DNA from: Colletes latitarsis
Lineage: Eukaryota > Arthropoda > Insecta > Hymenoptera > Colletidae
Length of the DNA: 64,000 bases
Reading direction: 5' to 3'
NCBI RefSeq assembly: GCF_051014445.1
Contig: NC_135137.1
Span: forward strand, 25,917,501-25,981,500
The translations under genes were made by a program, and so were the position numbers. Below are positions 36,600 to 48,247 of this stretch, piece after piece; position 1 is the stretch's first letter; every line of letters starts with the position of its first letter. The notes under the pieces were generated by a model, which was given only the letters and a program-made list of their open reading frames with translations, did no database searches and was not told the DNA's origin.

Positions 36600-37100
36600 A
36601 AAGATGTGTCTATCCTTGATTTGATAACAGTTAATATTATTCTTAAAGAATATCCCAAAAACAATACTAATACTATGTATTGACTGCAATATTTCACACA
36701 AGACTCAGTAACAGCCTACTAATCAATTTATTGGAAAATAGCTCGAATTGTGTTGATTTCAAAACCGAGCAAACTATTAGAAGTAGTAATATAATATGTT
36801 TACTTTCAATCATATTCAAACATTTTGAAAAACTGCTACTTCGCAGATTAAAGTCCATAATATAAGAGTGATAGTTAATACTAAAATACCAACTCGACTT
36901 TAAACAACATTCGATAACTACCATAAAAAATAGAGTGATCAGTAAATTTAGGAAAAACATTAATGACAAAATGTACTACTGTGCAAAATTCTTAACTGTA
37001 TCCCACGTGTTTGATAGAATATGGTATACTGACTTGCTGATTAAAATTAAAGGGAAACTATCGTCTCCTAAAATCATACTTTAACTGCCAGACTATTCCA
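36600..37100 (+). pseudogene. Jockey-like non-LTR reverse transcriptase fragment
   Basis: The translation reads SNIICLLSIIFKHFEKLLLR, RLKSII, then after a stop a segment resembling the 'QfGFr..hsT..q..ri' block, and finally YCAKFLTVSHVFDRIWYTDL followed by LIKIKGKLSSPK. These match RT blocks of Jockey-clade elements ('yRPISLLs.isKlfEklll.Rl' and 'vfLDvskAFDrVWh.gLl.KL'). Similarity stops at about 37100, where the large inverted-repeat structure begins. Stops and frameshifts are present. Confidence 0.7.
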
Positions 37101-37418
37101 AGTTAAAGTATACAGCTGCGTCACCACTGCGTCGGCACGGCCGGGCCGTGCCACTACTATGCACGGCTACGTGACAAACCTATTTCTTTCTCATTCGATT
37201 AATAGTGAAACGCAAAATCTCATTCGTAAACGATGTTGATTTTTCTCAATATAACAATGATTTTTCTCAATAATAACCTTGATTTTTTTAGTAAAATTGT
37301 ATTGTTTGTTTTTTTTCATAAATCGATGCATCTTTGTATCCTTTTGAAAGGATCGAAGGCTTTAGGTCGAAAATTGAATAGTTTAAGAGTTATTAGTTTA
37401 GTCCCCAACTCACATATA

Positions 37419-38316
37419 CAGGATGTTCGGCCACACCTGAATGAAATTTTAATGGGAGATTCTAGAGGTCAAAATGAGACGAAAATCAAGAATACCAATT
37501 TGTTGATGGAGGCTTTGTTAAAAAGTTATTAACGTTTAAAGTTTCGACCGTACTGAATTTTTTTCTCGAAAATGCGCAAGATTTCGAGGGTATGTCTATT
37601 CACCAAAAATGATTGTAATTAACCCCTGCAACCGAAAATAATTTTTTCAGGACGATTTGAAACTTTTCAATTTCGTCGAAAAATTTAGGCACCTACCCTT
37701 GTTGATTTTTCTTAAAAATTCGTTTTGATTTTTAATAATTTTGTTTGACTCCCTATAGAAAGGTTGTCTAATCCTTTTTTTGTAGATACCTATGGGCTCT
37801 ACTTCAGAAAAAAATTTCAATGAAATATATTCACTATTATAGGAGTTATGAACTTTTGAAAATGGGACCATTTTTATGGGGTTTTTCTCATTTTGCGGAG
37901 TTAAGGAATAACTTTTCGAATATTTTTGGAATGTTCACATATTCTTCACTAAAATACGCGTAATTTGCATTTTGAAAAATTAAAATCGTCCAATCCGTTC
38001 AGGAGTTATGACGTTTTAAAGACACGCATGAAATTACAGGGAAGCATTTCTAGCTTCACATTAGATTTTCGGTAAGGAATTTTTTATCTTGAATATGCGT
38101 AAGATTTCGGGGGTATGTGTAATGACCAAAAATTATTGTAATCGACTTCTGCAACCGAAAATAATTTTCTTAGAACGATTTGAAATATTTTAATTTAATT
38201 TTTGAATAACTTTTCAAAGAAACTTCAGTTAAGGAATTGATATTCTTGATCTTCGTCTTATTTTGGCCTCTAGAATCTTCCATTAAAATTTTACCTAGGG
38301 GTAGCCGAACACCCTG
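37419..38316 (+). mobile_element. Family 1 MITE, copy I (in left palindrome arm)
   Basis: An 898-bp element with both termini and a long core. It is the inverted counterpart of copy J, with the same flanks and very similar sequence, so I and J descend from one insertion that was duplicated with the arm. Confidence 0.87.
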
Positions 38317-38427
38317 TATAGTCCGGGCTACGATATAGCGAGGTCGAAAACTCGAATAGGTGTCAATGTTTACATGTTTCAGCTTCCGAAACAAGGGAAT
38401 TGACAGAAATACGAGTAGCTAAGGTCC

Positions 38428-39070
38428 ATATTTATTATTTATTTGTTTATTTATAGTCGCATCAACACTGAGGTCATTAGCGACTACTACATAATTTACA
38501 AGTTGGACCCGAGAATTGCCATACCTATGTTACATAGATACTAATTATTGTATAGTGCTAGTTTCCGAACGGTGTTGCAGTAGTTAATTCCACTTATAAT
38601 ATACTATGACAGTTACATCCACTTATAACATATCCTCGTATACTCCGATTTCTTTCAAAAATCTTAACGTTTGTTCTGTCTTCTCCGGGTTACCTACTGT
38701 TTCTTCTAATGTCGCTCCTATATTAAACGCTTTCCTTATTTCGGAAATTTTGTCGCATTTTTGCATGATGTGTTCTACCGTTAAAACTTCGTTACATAGG
38801 TTACATGTAGGCGGGTAAAGCTTTAGAAGATGGTAGGAATGGGTAAGTTTGGTGTGTCCAATTCGGAGTCGAGTAAGAATCACCTAGTGTCTACGGCCAA
38901 GCTTCTGCCAGGTTCCATGGTCCGGATATTTTTTGCACACTGGGTGGAATTTAGTTTGTCGCATTGTTTCCATGTAGATATTCCATTCTTGACGCACCCA
39001 GAGTTCCACATATATTTTGGCCTCTTCTAAGGGCAGGGCAAGTTTTTCTGTTGAAGCATGAGCTATAGTA
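38428..39070 (-). mobile_element. 5'-truncated I-like non-LTR retrotransposon
   Basis: Minus-strand translation gives EEAKIYVELWVRQEWNIYME, a stop, then VILTRLRIGHTKLTHSYHLL and CNLCNEVLTVEHIMQKC. This is the C-terminal end of an I-like ORF2 with its C-x2-C...H-x4-C zinc motif intact. The 3' UTR near 38455-38490 contains the same GTTGATGCGACT-type end as the full-length element at 54083, and a TAAA-rich tail. The direct repeat AGCTAAGGTCC at 38417-38427 and 39071-39081 is the target duplication. The opposite palindrome arm preserves the empty site. Confidence 0.85.
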
Positions 39071-39259
39071 AGCTAAGGTCCTTAAACTATGATCAGGGCT
39101 TAATTTGGTCAGGTCAGAAATTAATTTGTTTTTGAATTTAAGCAACTGCAATTTCTTATCAGTTAGATACTGATTAACTTCAATAGGAAACATTTTTTTT
39201 GTCAGTTCATCGAAAAGGGCTGGAAAATCATGGGGACTAGTTCATATGCCTCATCCATA

Positions 39260-39545
39260 TTAGTTTTCTGTCGAAATGTGCATCGAAATATTTGTTACTG
39301 GGAGACATGTGTGCTTACTTGTAGTGAAAGTTATGTGAAACTATTTGTGGTGTTAACTTGCATTCTCCATTTCTTTAGCCACAATTCAGCTTCGTAAATG
39401 TGGTGTTGCACTTTTTTTGGCTTTGTTTGTGTTCTAGCAGTTTCAAACCAATATAGCAGCATCGTCTGCTTTGTTGAGGAATCTAGTGTGCATAATAATA
39501 GTGATCCAAGCTTATATAGGATGAAGTATCGACTAATTCTGTTAA
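39260..39545 (-). pseudogene. Jockey-like RT C-terminal (thumb) fragment in palindrome loop
   Basis: The minus strand reads TMLLYWFETARTQTKPKKVQ, then EAELWLKKWRMQVNTTNSFT and, after a frameshift, SKHTCLPVTNI. This resembles the segment just after the catalytic box in Jockey-clade RTs ('ie.WlkkWrikiN..KS..v.Ft..'). It runs opposite to the Jockey fragment at 36600-37100 and may come from the same original element. Confidence 0.5.
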
Positions 39546-39547
39546 GC

Positions 39548-39745
39548 TGCGTCTCCACTGCGTCGGCATTTATCATCTAGCACGGCCGATCGGCACCCTA
39601 AGTACTTCTCGGCAAAGCCAAACACTCTAAAGACCTGCATCGTCTCGGATAGCATGGCTTGAAAAGCCGAACGGCATGCCGACGAGTCGATCGGTACGAT
39701 GCCGGTAACCATCAAAAGACATCGTGCCAAGACCGGCAATTAACT
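39548..39745. repeat. GC-rich family 3 terminus in the palindrome loop
   Basis: AGCTGCGTCTCCACTGCGTC starts here just after TTA, and is the same sequence that (inverted) ends the palindrome at about 41745 and starts it at about 37107. The next 190 bp are rich in CpG and short palindromes such as CCGATCGG and GCATGCCG. The right limit is set by the drop in GC content and is approximate. Confidence 0.5.
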
Positions 39746-40201
39746 TTTGTTGCTTCTGTATTCCCAAAAAACAACCAAAAAAAATGCAGAGTGCATCAGT
39801 CAAGTAGTCTGTTGAGTCCTCAACGTACAGAGATTCATGTCAATTTCGTTCCAAAACCATCATCGAGGTACAAAGATACAATTTTATTACAAAAATTAGG
39901 TGATCATAATTCTTTATTGAATAAAAAGATTTTTGCCAATTTTTTCGTTTACCATTTGATGTCACATAATTACTGAGTAACATTTATTGGAAAATTTTTT
40001 GTCAGTTTATCGAGAATACTTGAAAAAATCGAATTAATCATTGGAGTACATAAAATATAGGGTTAAAGAATAAAAAATTAACACTTATTTGAATTTTTTC
40101 ATTAAATATATTTTTTAAATCAATTATATATTATATTATGTCTACATCTGAATCAGAGTCAGTATTCGTATCTGATTGAAGACGCGATTCATCTATTATT
40201 A
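39746..40201. other. Palindrome loop, unassigned part
   Basis: No gene recognised. Near 40140 a short plus-strand frame starts MSTSESESVFVSD, an acidic serine-rich start, and ends at a stop after 13 codons. It is noted only as a curiosity. Confidence 0.35.
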
Positions 40202-40202
40202 T

Positions 40203-41745
40203 ACAGGGTGAGACATATGAACTAGTCCCCATGATTTTCCAGCCCTTTTCGATGAACTGACAAAAAAAATGTTTCCTATTGAAGTTAATCAGTATCTAAC
40301 CGACAAGAAATTGCAGTTGCTTAAATTCAAAAACAAATTAATTTCTGACCTAACCAAATTAAGCCCTGATCATAGCCCTGACCTTAGCTACTCTTATTTC
40401 TGTCAATTCACTTGTTTCCGGAAACTGAAACATGTAAACATTGACATCCATTCCAGATTCGACCTCGCTATATCGTAGCCCGGACTATAGGGTGTTCGGC
40501 TAACCTTGGGAAAAATTTTAAAGGGAGATTCTAGAGGCCAAAATAAGTCGAAAATCAAGAATATCAATTTCTTGACTGAAGCTTCGTTAAAAAGTTGTTA
40601 AAAAATTAAATTACAAAATTTCAAATCGTTCTAAGAAAATTATTTTCGGTTGCAGAAGTCGATTACAATAATTTTTGGTCATTACACATACCCCCGAAAT
40701 CTTACGCATATTCAAGATAAAAAATTCCTTACCGAAAATCTAATGTGAAGCTAGAAATGCTTCCCTGTAATTTCATACGTGTCTTTAAAACGTCATAAAT
40801 TCTGAACGGATTGGACGATTTTAATTTTTCAAAATGCAAACTACGCGTATTTTAATGAAGAATATGTGAAAATTGCAAAAATATTCGAAAAGTTATTCCT
40901 TAACTCCGCAAAATGAGAAAAACCCCATAAAAATGGTCCAATTTTCAAAAGTTCATAACTCCTACAATTGTGAATATATTTCAATGAAACTTTTTTCTGA
41001 AGTAGAGCCCATGGGTATCTACAAAAAAAGTATTAGACAACCTTTCTGTAGGGAGTCAAACAAAATGATTAAAAATCAAAACGAATTTTTAAGAAAAATC
41101 AACAAGGATAGGTGCCTAAATTTTTCGGCGAAATTGAAAAGTTTCAAATCGTCCTGAAAAAATTATTTTCGGTTGCAGGGGTTAATTACAATCATTTTTG
41201 GTGAATAGACATACCCTCGAAATCTTGCGTATTTTCGAGAAAAAAATTCAGTACGGGCGGAACTTTAAACGTTAATAACTTTTTAACAAAGCCTCCATTA
41301 ACAAATTGGTATTCTTGATTTTCGTCTTATTTTGGCCTCTAGAATCCCCCATTAAAATTTTTCCCAGGGGTGGCCGATCACCCTGTATATAGGAGTTCGG
41401 GACTAAACTAATAACTCTTAAACTATTCAATTTTCGACCTAAAGCCTTCGATCCTTTCAAAAGGATACAAAGATGCATCGATTTATGAAAAAAAACAAAC
41501 AATACAATTTTACTAAAAAAATCAAGGTTATCTTAATTTTTTGTTGAATAGAAACATTGTTATATTGAGAAAAATCAACATCGTTTACGAATGAGATTTT
41601 GCGTTTCACTATTAATCGAATGAGAAAGAAATAGGTTTGTCACGTAGATATTCATAGCAGTGGCACGGCCCGGCCGTGCCGACTTGTGCCGCGCTGTGCC
41701 GATCGGCAAATGTCGAGCCGTGCCGACGCAGTGGAGATGCAGCTT
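40203..41745 (-). repeat. Right arm of the 4.6-kb palindrome
   Basis: Reverse complement of the left arm. The inner end reads TACAGGGTGAGACATATGAA, which looks like a TA-flanked CAGGGTG-type transposon terminus. The outer end is the GC-rich GGCACGGCCCGGCCGTGCC block followed by GACGCAGTGGAGATGCAGCT. This arm lacks the I-like insertion. A frame at 40269-40478 starting MFPIEVNQYLTDKKLQLLKF is also present in the left arm. I do not recognise the protein, and its conservation follows from the duplication. Confidence 0.85.
40490..41385 (-). mobile_element. Family 1 MITE, copy J (in right palindrome arm)
   Basis: An 896-bp inverted counterpart of copy I. The inner terminus has lost its first two bases (the flank reads CTATAGGGTG). 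The core is open on the plus strand at 40873-41157, the longest version of the reading shared by copies C, G and I. Confidence 0.87.
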
Positions 41746-42719
41746 TAGCCACGTCTTCCAATTCACATTTATTTCAATACTCTCTCTCTTTCGATCTTTG
41801 ATTCGTACTACCTGTTAGACACAACGTTCAGTCTCTCACTCTCTCAACCATGAAACATATATTCTCTAGACACTTCGCCACGCTCACTTACAAAAATAAA
41901 CACTAGGCCACGACATACAAATAAAGTTCATTTTCTTATCTATGATAACCATATTACCACAAGTAATTTAATGTAAATTAACGTGATGAAAATGTTTATT
42001 AATAGTAAGTAAATTAAAGAAACTTTATACCTATATATAAAATATAGTTATCAATACAAATGATACATCTTGATAGCACTAGAAGTTCTAGTGGGCACCA
42101 ATATTCTTTTGTGCAATTATATTTAGAAATGATTGAATATACCAGATGTAACAGTATACATTATTTTCTAAACATGTCTATATTGAATTTGCTCTTGCCT
42201 AACCATCTTACTTAATTTGCAATGCTTCCATTATACTTTTAAGTTTTCGAAAAGTTTCGCTAGTGAATCAATCGAATTTAATTTCAAATTGAAAAAGTGT
42301 TTTCAGTTTTAAAATTGATCACAACATTGGAGTACATCGCCTATTTCTTCACTTTTTGGCGTTTTCTTCTTCTTGAATAAACGACGTTATGAAAAGATAA
42401 TCAGTCAATTTCCAAAATTCGAAGCACTATAACACGAGAATTAAACAAGATATCAGAAAGTGAGTTCCATAAATATTGTGAATGATAGATTCGATACTAG
42501 AAGACGTATACATAGCATCCCAAGAAAAGTGCTTTAAGGTGATGGCTTTAGATTTGTCTAATTTCTTAAATAGAATTTTTGAACTTATTATTCCCAAAAT
42601 TTCATTGTTGCAACTTGTAGACTGTAAAAATAGCATTGCATTTATTAATCAGAATATTTAAATATATAAATTTAGTAAAAAATGTATAAAGAAGATAACT
42701 TTTCTACATCATTAAGAGT

Positions 42720-42761
42720 TTCGAAAATATTTCAGCCTCCAATCTTACGTAACTCACCCTG
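42720..42761 (-). repeat. Single CAGGGTGAG-type transposon terminus
   Basis: The sequence ending TCTTACGTAACTCACCCTG is followed by TATA, the layout of a TA-inserted terminus. No matching inverted end was found within 1 kb on the left, so this may be one end of a truncated MITE of another family. Confidence 0.35.
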
Positions 42762-44880
42762 TATATTATGAGACTTTCCGTAGAAGGCTCCAAATGAAAA
42801 TGAAAGGAAAAAATACGTTACAGACGCTACATTAAGTATTATTACGTCAGATTTTGCACTAACAATAAATGTTTCTGAAACTTATAAAGTGTTAGAGGAA
42901 GCTTATGAAAATTAAACACATTATGAAGATATTACACGGAAAATCTGTTCGTTTATTCGGTTTATTACATCGTTTGGAATTTACCAGATTTTACCTGACG
43001 ATAAGATTTAAATCGGCAAGGAATAGTAGTAGAAATCATAAAATTTTGATAAATGTATTTTTACGATTTTTTCATATCGTGAATTATGTCTTTGAACTTG
43101 AATTGTATTATTACTAAGTCAATTATATAAAAATAAATTGTGTATCTCAGATTTGATTTGAAAGAGAACTACTTTCCAAACTACAATATGATATTAACGT
43201 TTCCATACAGCATTATGCCGCGTGCGGCGGTCTAAAGATTGAAGTGTCTTCTATAAAACCTGTAAAACCAAGTCTTGTACAGCATTTGTTAATAATTTCG
43301 AAAAATAAAGTATTCTATACTTTTATATACTTTATTCTGTACTTGAAATTTATCTATCCTAAATGGTTTTTGAAATATTAAATATCAAAATTTTGAAAAT
43401 TTTACGGAAATGAGTTATTGTGATAACTCATTTTTATAATGTTATTTCTAAAGATAATATCTTCATTTTGGGCTCATTTTAAAGCTGAGGACATGCTTCT
43501 TTCAACAGTATACTAAATATTCTGTTTTGTAATTCATACCTCAATAATTTCAATGACTGTGATTTCATATTTTACAAAAATTAAAACCCCGCTCGAAAGA
43601 TCACCATTTTCACACGGTTGGAAATAGTCAAAGGGTCGTGACCGACCAAGTGAACATCTTTGAGAGGTGAATATTTTCAGAACTGCTTCAAGAACTTAAA
43701 GAAACGTTTCCACCTTAGTGTTATTTCCCAAAAGAACTACTTTAACCTTTAAGTAAGCACGTTTATATTTGTAGCATACGTAAACGCACGGGGATCTGCA
43801 AGACACCTGAATTGTTTTCTTTTTCTTTTTTAAATTTTGAATGAAAGCTATTTTGTGAATACTAAGTAATTGTTTCCTCATCTTTACAGTTTAAGTAGTT
43901 TGTGCAATTTTGAGTAATTAAATTAATTCTGATTTATAACGAAATATACTTAATAAAAATGTTTTTTTTTTTAAATACCGTCATAATGAAAATATTTATA
44001 TAAAAGTGTATTATATTTATCATTTATTTTATTAAATAAGCTTGTACTATATAATCAATTAATAACATTTGTCCAGTTCAAAGCAAAGCAAAAATTGAAA
44101 TTTTTAACTTTCTTCAGAAACCTGTTCAATCAGAATTTGGATCTGTTACGTAATGAAATAAATACTTTTGACATACAGTTTTTATGTATTATTGACGCAA
44201 GGTATTTTCATAATTGATACAAAAGGACTTGTTTTTATCAGTATTTTTTGGGAAAATAATACATTTGGATCAAATTCCTGTGTTTTTTTAATGTAGGTGT
44301 CTATTTTGATTATTGTCCGGTTCATGTAACCTTTTCGATTTGCACGAAGAAATATAAAAAGAAATTTAATGGGTAATCTCTTAGAATTAGAACTTGAGAT
44401 ATATTCAAAACCATCAAATTCGTTATTTAGATTGTTACTGGAAGATATTATTTGAACATTTATATTGAATATCTCTAAGGAGCTGTCAAATACATAGAAC
44501 AAGAAGCCATTTCGTAGATTTATCACTTAATCATATTGCTCATAACGCACAGTTACCTCTTGCATCTGCAATATAAAATCAATCGTACAGTCTATAATAC
44601 ATAATTACTTGGTGTACTTAGAATATAAAACTGATTTGTGAAAATTAGAAAAAATGAATTTAATTCTTAATTACATCACCGCCGCCAATGAAATTAAAAT
44701 ATGCACTTAAAAACTTTATGTCTTGTGGTTGCATGTACTGTTAAGTAGCAGAAAACTTATTAAAAACGGAGATCTACATAATTCCAGAAACAGTTATAGG
44801 AAAGTAAGTAATGTCTTATTAAAATAGTTAACCAATAAGTCTGTTATAGAAATATTTGAATACCATAATTTTTAACAAAA

Positions 44881-44935
44881 TTATTATATATATTAATATA
44901 TAATTATATATATATTATATTAATACAACTAAAAC
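44881..44935. repeat. AT-rich microsatellite
   Basis: Imperfect TATA/TAAT runs such as TATATATTAATATATAATTA. Confidence 0.8.
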
Positions 44936-46036
44936 ACCATTTACAAAATAAGTTGAATATATTCATAAAATTTATTAATTTATCATTTATTTCTTGAAAG
45001 AAGAATGGTTATTGACGTTATTACTAGAACACACTCTTTCTAGTTTTTTAATTGTTCAACTAAACAATCAAAGTAGCCCTGATTAAGGGCCAGTAATTTA
45101 TGATATAAGCTTGATGATTAATGATCACTGATTACTGATGATGATTATGAATACGTGCATCTTAAATAAACTTAAACCATACGACATATATCAATGCCAG
45201 TGTGTCATTTGACCTTTGAAAAACTTAGTTTCAATATTGGCAAAATCTCGGAACATTGCCTTCAAACCTCATCATACTTTGGATCATATATCAAATTTGA
45301 GAAACTACTGGATTTCTAAGCTTTATATAGTAATTATATTTACAAACCCTACAGTTACTCAAAGGTAAGTGACCTAAATCATATCGTAGTACGATTAGAA
45401 TTTAAAGGATACAGCTTACACACGGAAGCTTTAAATAGTATCAATTGTTATCAAATAAGTTCGTTATCCATTAAAATATTATTGCGATATTTACTCATAC
45501 TAGATATATACCAAATGTTCTACCTTAAAAAATGTCCGAATAATTTTGTAATGTGAAAAATAAACAATTCTGTAATTAAACTTTTTTATCTTCAAAATTA
45601 TGTAAGATAAATGAAAAAATTTTAGTTTTCTCAACTAGAGATGATCGTCTAACCTGATATAAAGTATCTTCCCTGACTACATTCATATTTGCGGTGTATT
45701 CTTGTGATAGATTTATCGCAAAATAGCACATAATTTACCTCACTAAGGATCAAACAGGCTCTCACGTTCTACTTGAGTATTAAAGAGAATCACCTTAATT
45801 AACAAAAATATAAGTTGAATTACGGTAACCAGACGATTTCGACGATTATTACCTAAAGCCAGATGTAGTTTCTATAACAAATACAGCATAAGTACATGCA
45901 GTTTGGTAAAACATGGATTTTCTCACTGTGATAGATTACCACTAGATACATAAATTACCAATGGACACATCTGCTTGTTTTGCCATCAATCTTCTTCCAA
46001 TCCTAACTTTAGCTTCACTCTTCAATGATCAATATA

Positions 46037-46237
46037 CAGTAAGGAGCAAAATTGAACACACATGCGACATTTTAACAAAAATAACTTTTTATTCAGTATT
46101 TGCATGTAGGATACAAAAGAAACAAAATACTTACAATTAGTATTATCTACAATTTTCTGACTTTTCAAAACAAAAACATTGTCTAACATTTAACAATTAA
46201 CAAAATGTCGTATGTGTGTTCAGTTTTGCTCCTTACT
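46037..46237. mobile_element. Tc1/mariner-type MITE with 36-bp inverted ends
   Basis: The left end starts CAGTAAGGAGCAAAATTGAA and continues CACACATGCGACATTTT. The right end is its inverted copy (AAAATGTCGTATGTGTGTTC then AGTTTTGCTCCTTACT) with about three mismatches. TA flanks both sides (46035-46036 and 46238-46239). The 201-bp element is non-coding. Confidence 0.85.
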
Positions 46238-48247
46238 TACGACTGCCTTATTTTTGTATTCTATTTCTCTTTTGTAGGCCTTACATAAACAAAATGAAGA
46301 TTCTTGATACACATACACAAGCTTCATACTCGTTATCAATACTGTAATATAAACACGTTCAATTTGCTATTGGCAATCAAAAATAATTTGCAATTTATAA
46401 CACAGGATTATAATTAAAAGAGTTAATTTTTGCGGATGGCACTAATTCTGTGCCCAAGGATAGTAAGAGGCATTCTATTTCCTATTATTATCTAAAAATA
46501 AATACATATTTTAGTTATATTTTACAGTGTTCATTGCATTCTGAAAATCGTTACGTTCCTGTGACTCGCTCCGTATAATACAGAAAAGCTTTCATATATA
46601 TCTATAGACTCGTTATTTTAGGAATAAACTTCGCATATCAAATGCGAACAGTAGCGATCAACGACTCTACCGACTTCAAACCACAGTTACAGAAACTCAC
46701 GAGCGATTCGACAATGTCGACCGCAACTTTAAGAAGCTTTGGATCTCTTTGACTACCTACTAGATTATTCACGAGTCGAGTCTCTGTTAGTGGCTAACAG
46801 CAGAAGAAACTTCTCCAAAGGCTCTTTCTTTTGTTACGTCCTCGTTGAGCCGTGTCCCAGGCATCTGCGTAAGCCGTCTTCGTGACATGAAAGCAACCAG
46901 ATAACCATGAATAACCAATTCATTTTCGTAACACTCTACACGTGTCAACCAACACGCGCAAATGGCTTTAGTGGTTCTTGTCACGAAGGAATTTGTTCGC
47001 AATGTACTTGAATAGTTTATCAACGGTAAAACATTGTTTGGACTAACTCGACACTCGTCTCGATTTTATTTTTACCGTTAGTGAAAATAGGTGGTGAAAT
47101 AAAAATAAAACATACAGTTCAAATACCTTTTAAACTAAACTTTGTCTTTATTTGAAACACTTGGAAGGGCACGTCTGAAGCTGCCAGAATGAAGAAAGAT
47201 CAGTGAGAAAAAATATGTCATGTACCCACAGACCCAATCGGTCTTATTCATTGTCTAAATAAGCCAAGGAAGGGGCACGGCTGCACCCTCTTTACTTGTG
47301 TCTCGAAAAATGAAACGCAACATGCACGTCGATGGTTTTTGTAAATGAAAGAAGACTTCCTCTTTTTGAAAGAGGCAAACCAACAACTGTTTTTTTTTTT
47401 AAATTTGACACAGATGCCTTTGAACAAGATGGGAACTTGATAAACAAGCGTTCACGTGACAATAATAATGAGCCTTACACTAATTTGAAGATGATGAAAA
47501 CATTTTTTAAACAAATTTTATTTAGTAATGGTCAAGTCATATTTTAGAAATATACACTACGGGTCCATAGAAAACCCAAGTTGATGAGATAAGTAGATAT
47601 GCAAAAGGTACAACTGGATAGTAAATTGTTGCATTCCAGTAGAATTGACAACACTTTATTTTCTTAAGAAACTCATACAACTTGTATTAGGTCGACTAAG
47701 TACTAGACTCTTTCTGACATTCTTCAATATTGCAAGTTTTTATATACTATTGCTGGAGTTAGATAGAGGTAGAGACGATGATCAAGGGACAGTGTGACTC
47801 GAGAAGGGTGCGAGGTTCAGGATGAATAAAGATTAGAAATCGTGATTAGGATGTTTGGATGAGTAATGTTTGTGATGTGACTGACATGTGATGTGAGTGG
47901 TGTTTGTATGGTCGTGTTGGTCCTCCAATAAAATGTTTGGAGCAGTATTTTAAATAATAAATCAATTGGACTTCATTTTATTAACGAAACATTGAATGGA
48001 GAATGATATACAGTATTTATATCGGATGGTTGGAGTGGCACCAGTGGCAGCTGTTTAGGTACTAAATAGAAAATTCCTTACTCGTTGAATTGGGGTATTT
48101 AAGATATAATATTGAAGAAAGAATTAAGGGTGATCATTTGTAATATTTAAATAAGTGTCTTAATCAAATTTTCCGTAATATTTTTTGATACTATTTTGTC
48201 GTGTGATATTTTCCTGATGATATGATAATATTTCTCCTTGTAAAGTT

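Larger units (their letters stand above)
37105..39255 (+). repeat. Left arm of a 4.6-kb imperfect palindrome
   Basis: This arm is the reverse complement of 40203-41745 throughout, once the 643-bp insertion at 38428-39070 is removed. Shared blocks include the outer GC-rich GGCACGGCCGGGCCGTGCCA, the GATTAATAGTGAAACGCAAA block, a whole family 1 element (copy I), the GTCCGGGCTACGATATAGCG block and the inner GGACTAGTTCATATG end. Arm length without the insertion is about 1.5 kb. Confidence 0.85.
41746..48247. other. Unassigned AT-rich sequence
   Basis: About 6.5 kb without a recognisable gene. It contains an isolated CAGGGTGAGTTACG-type terminus (inverted, ending at 42761), an AT microsatellite at 44881-44935, a 201-bp MITE at 46037 and less AT-rich patches at 46640-47030, 47160-47330 and 47760-47950 in which I see no protein family. 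The open frames in these patches (up to 114 codons at 44182-44526) have no match I can name. Confidence 0.4.

Noticed and set aside
38830..39030. 66-codon plus-strand frame
   Set aside because: Antisense to the truncated I-like ORF2 tail, which is the meaningful reading.
44182..44526. 114-codon minus-strand frame
   Set aside because: AT-rich codon content, no family match and no neighbouring features.
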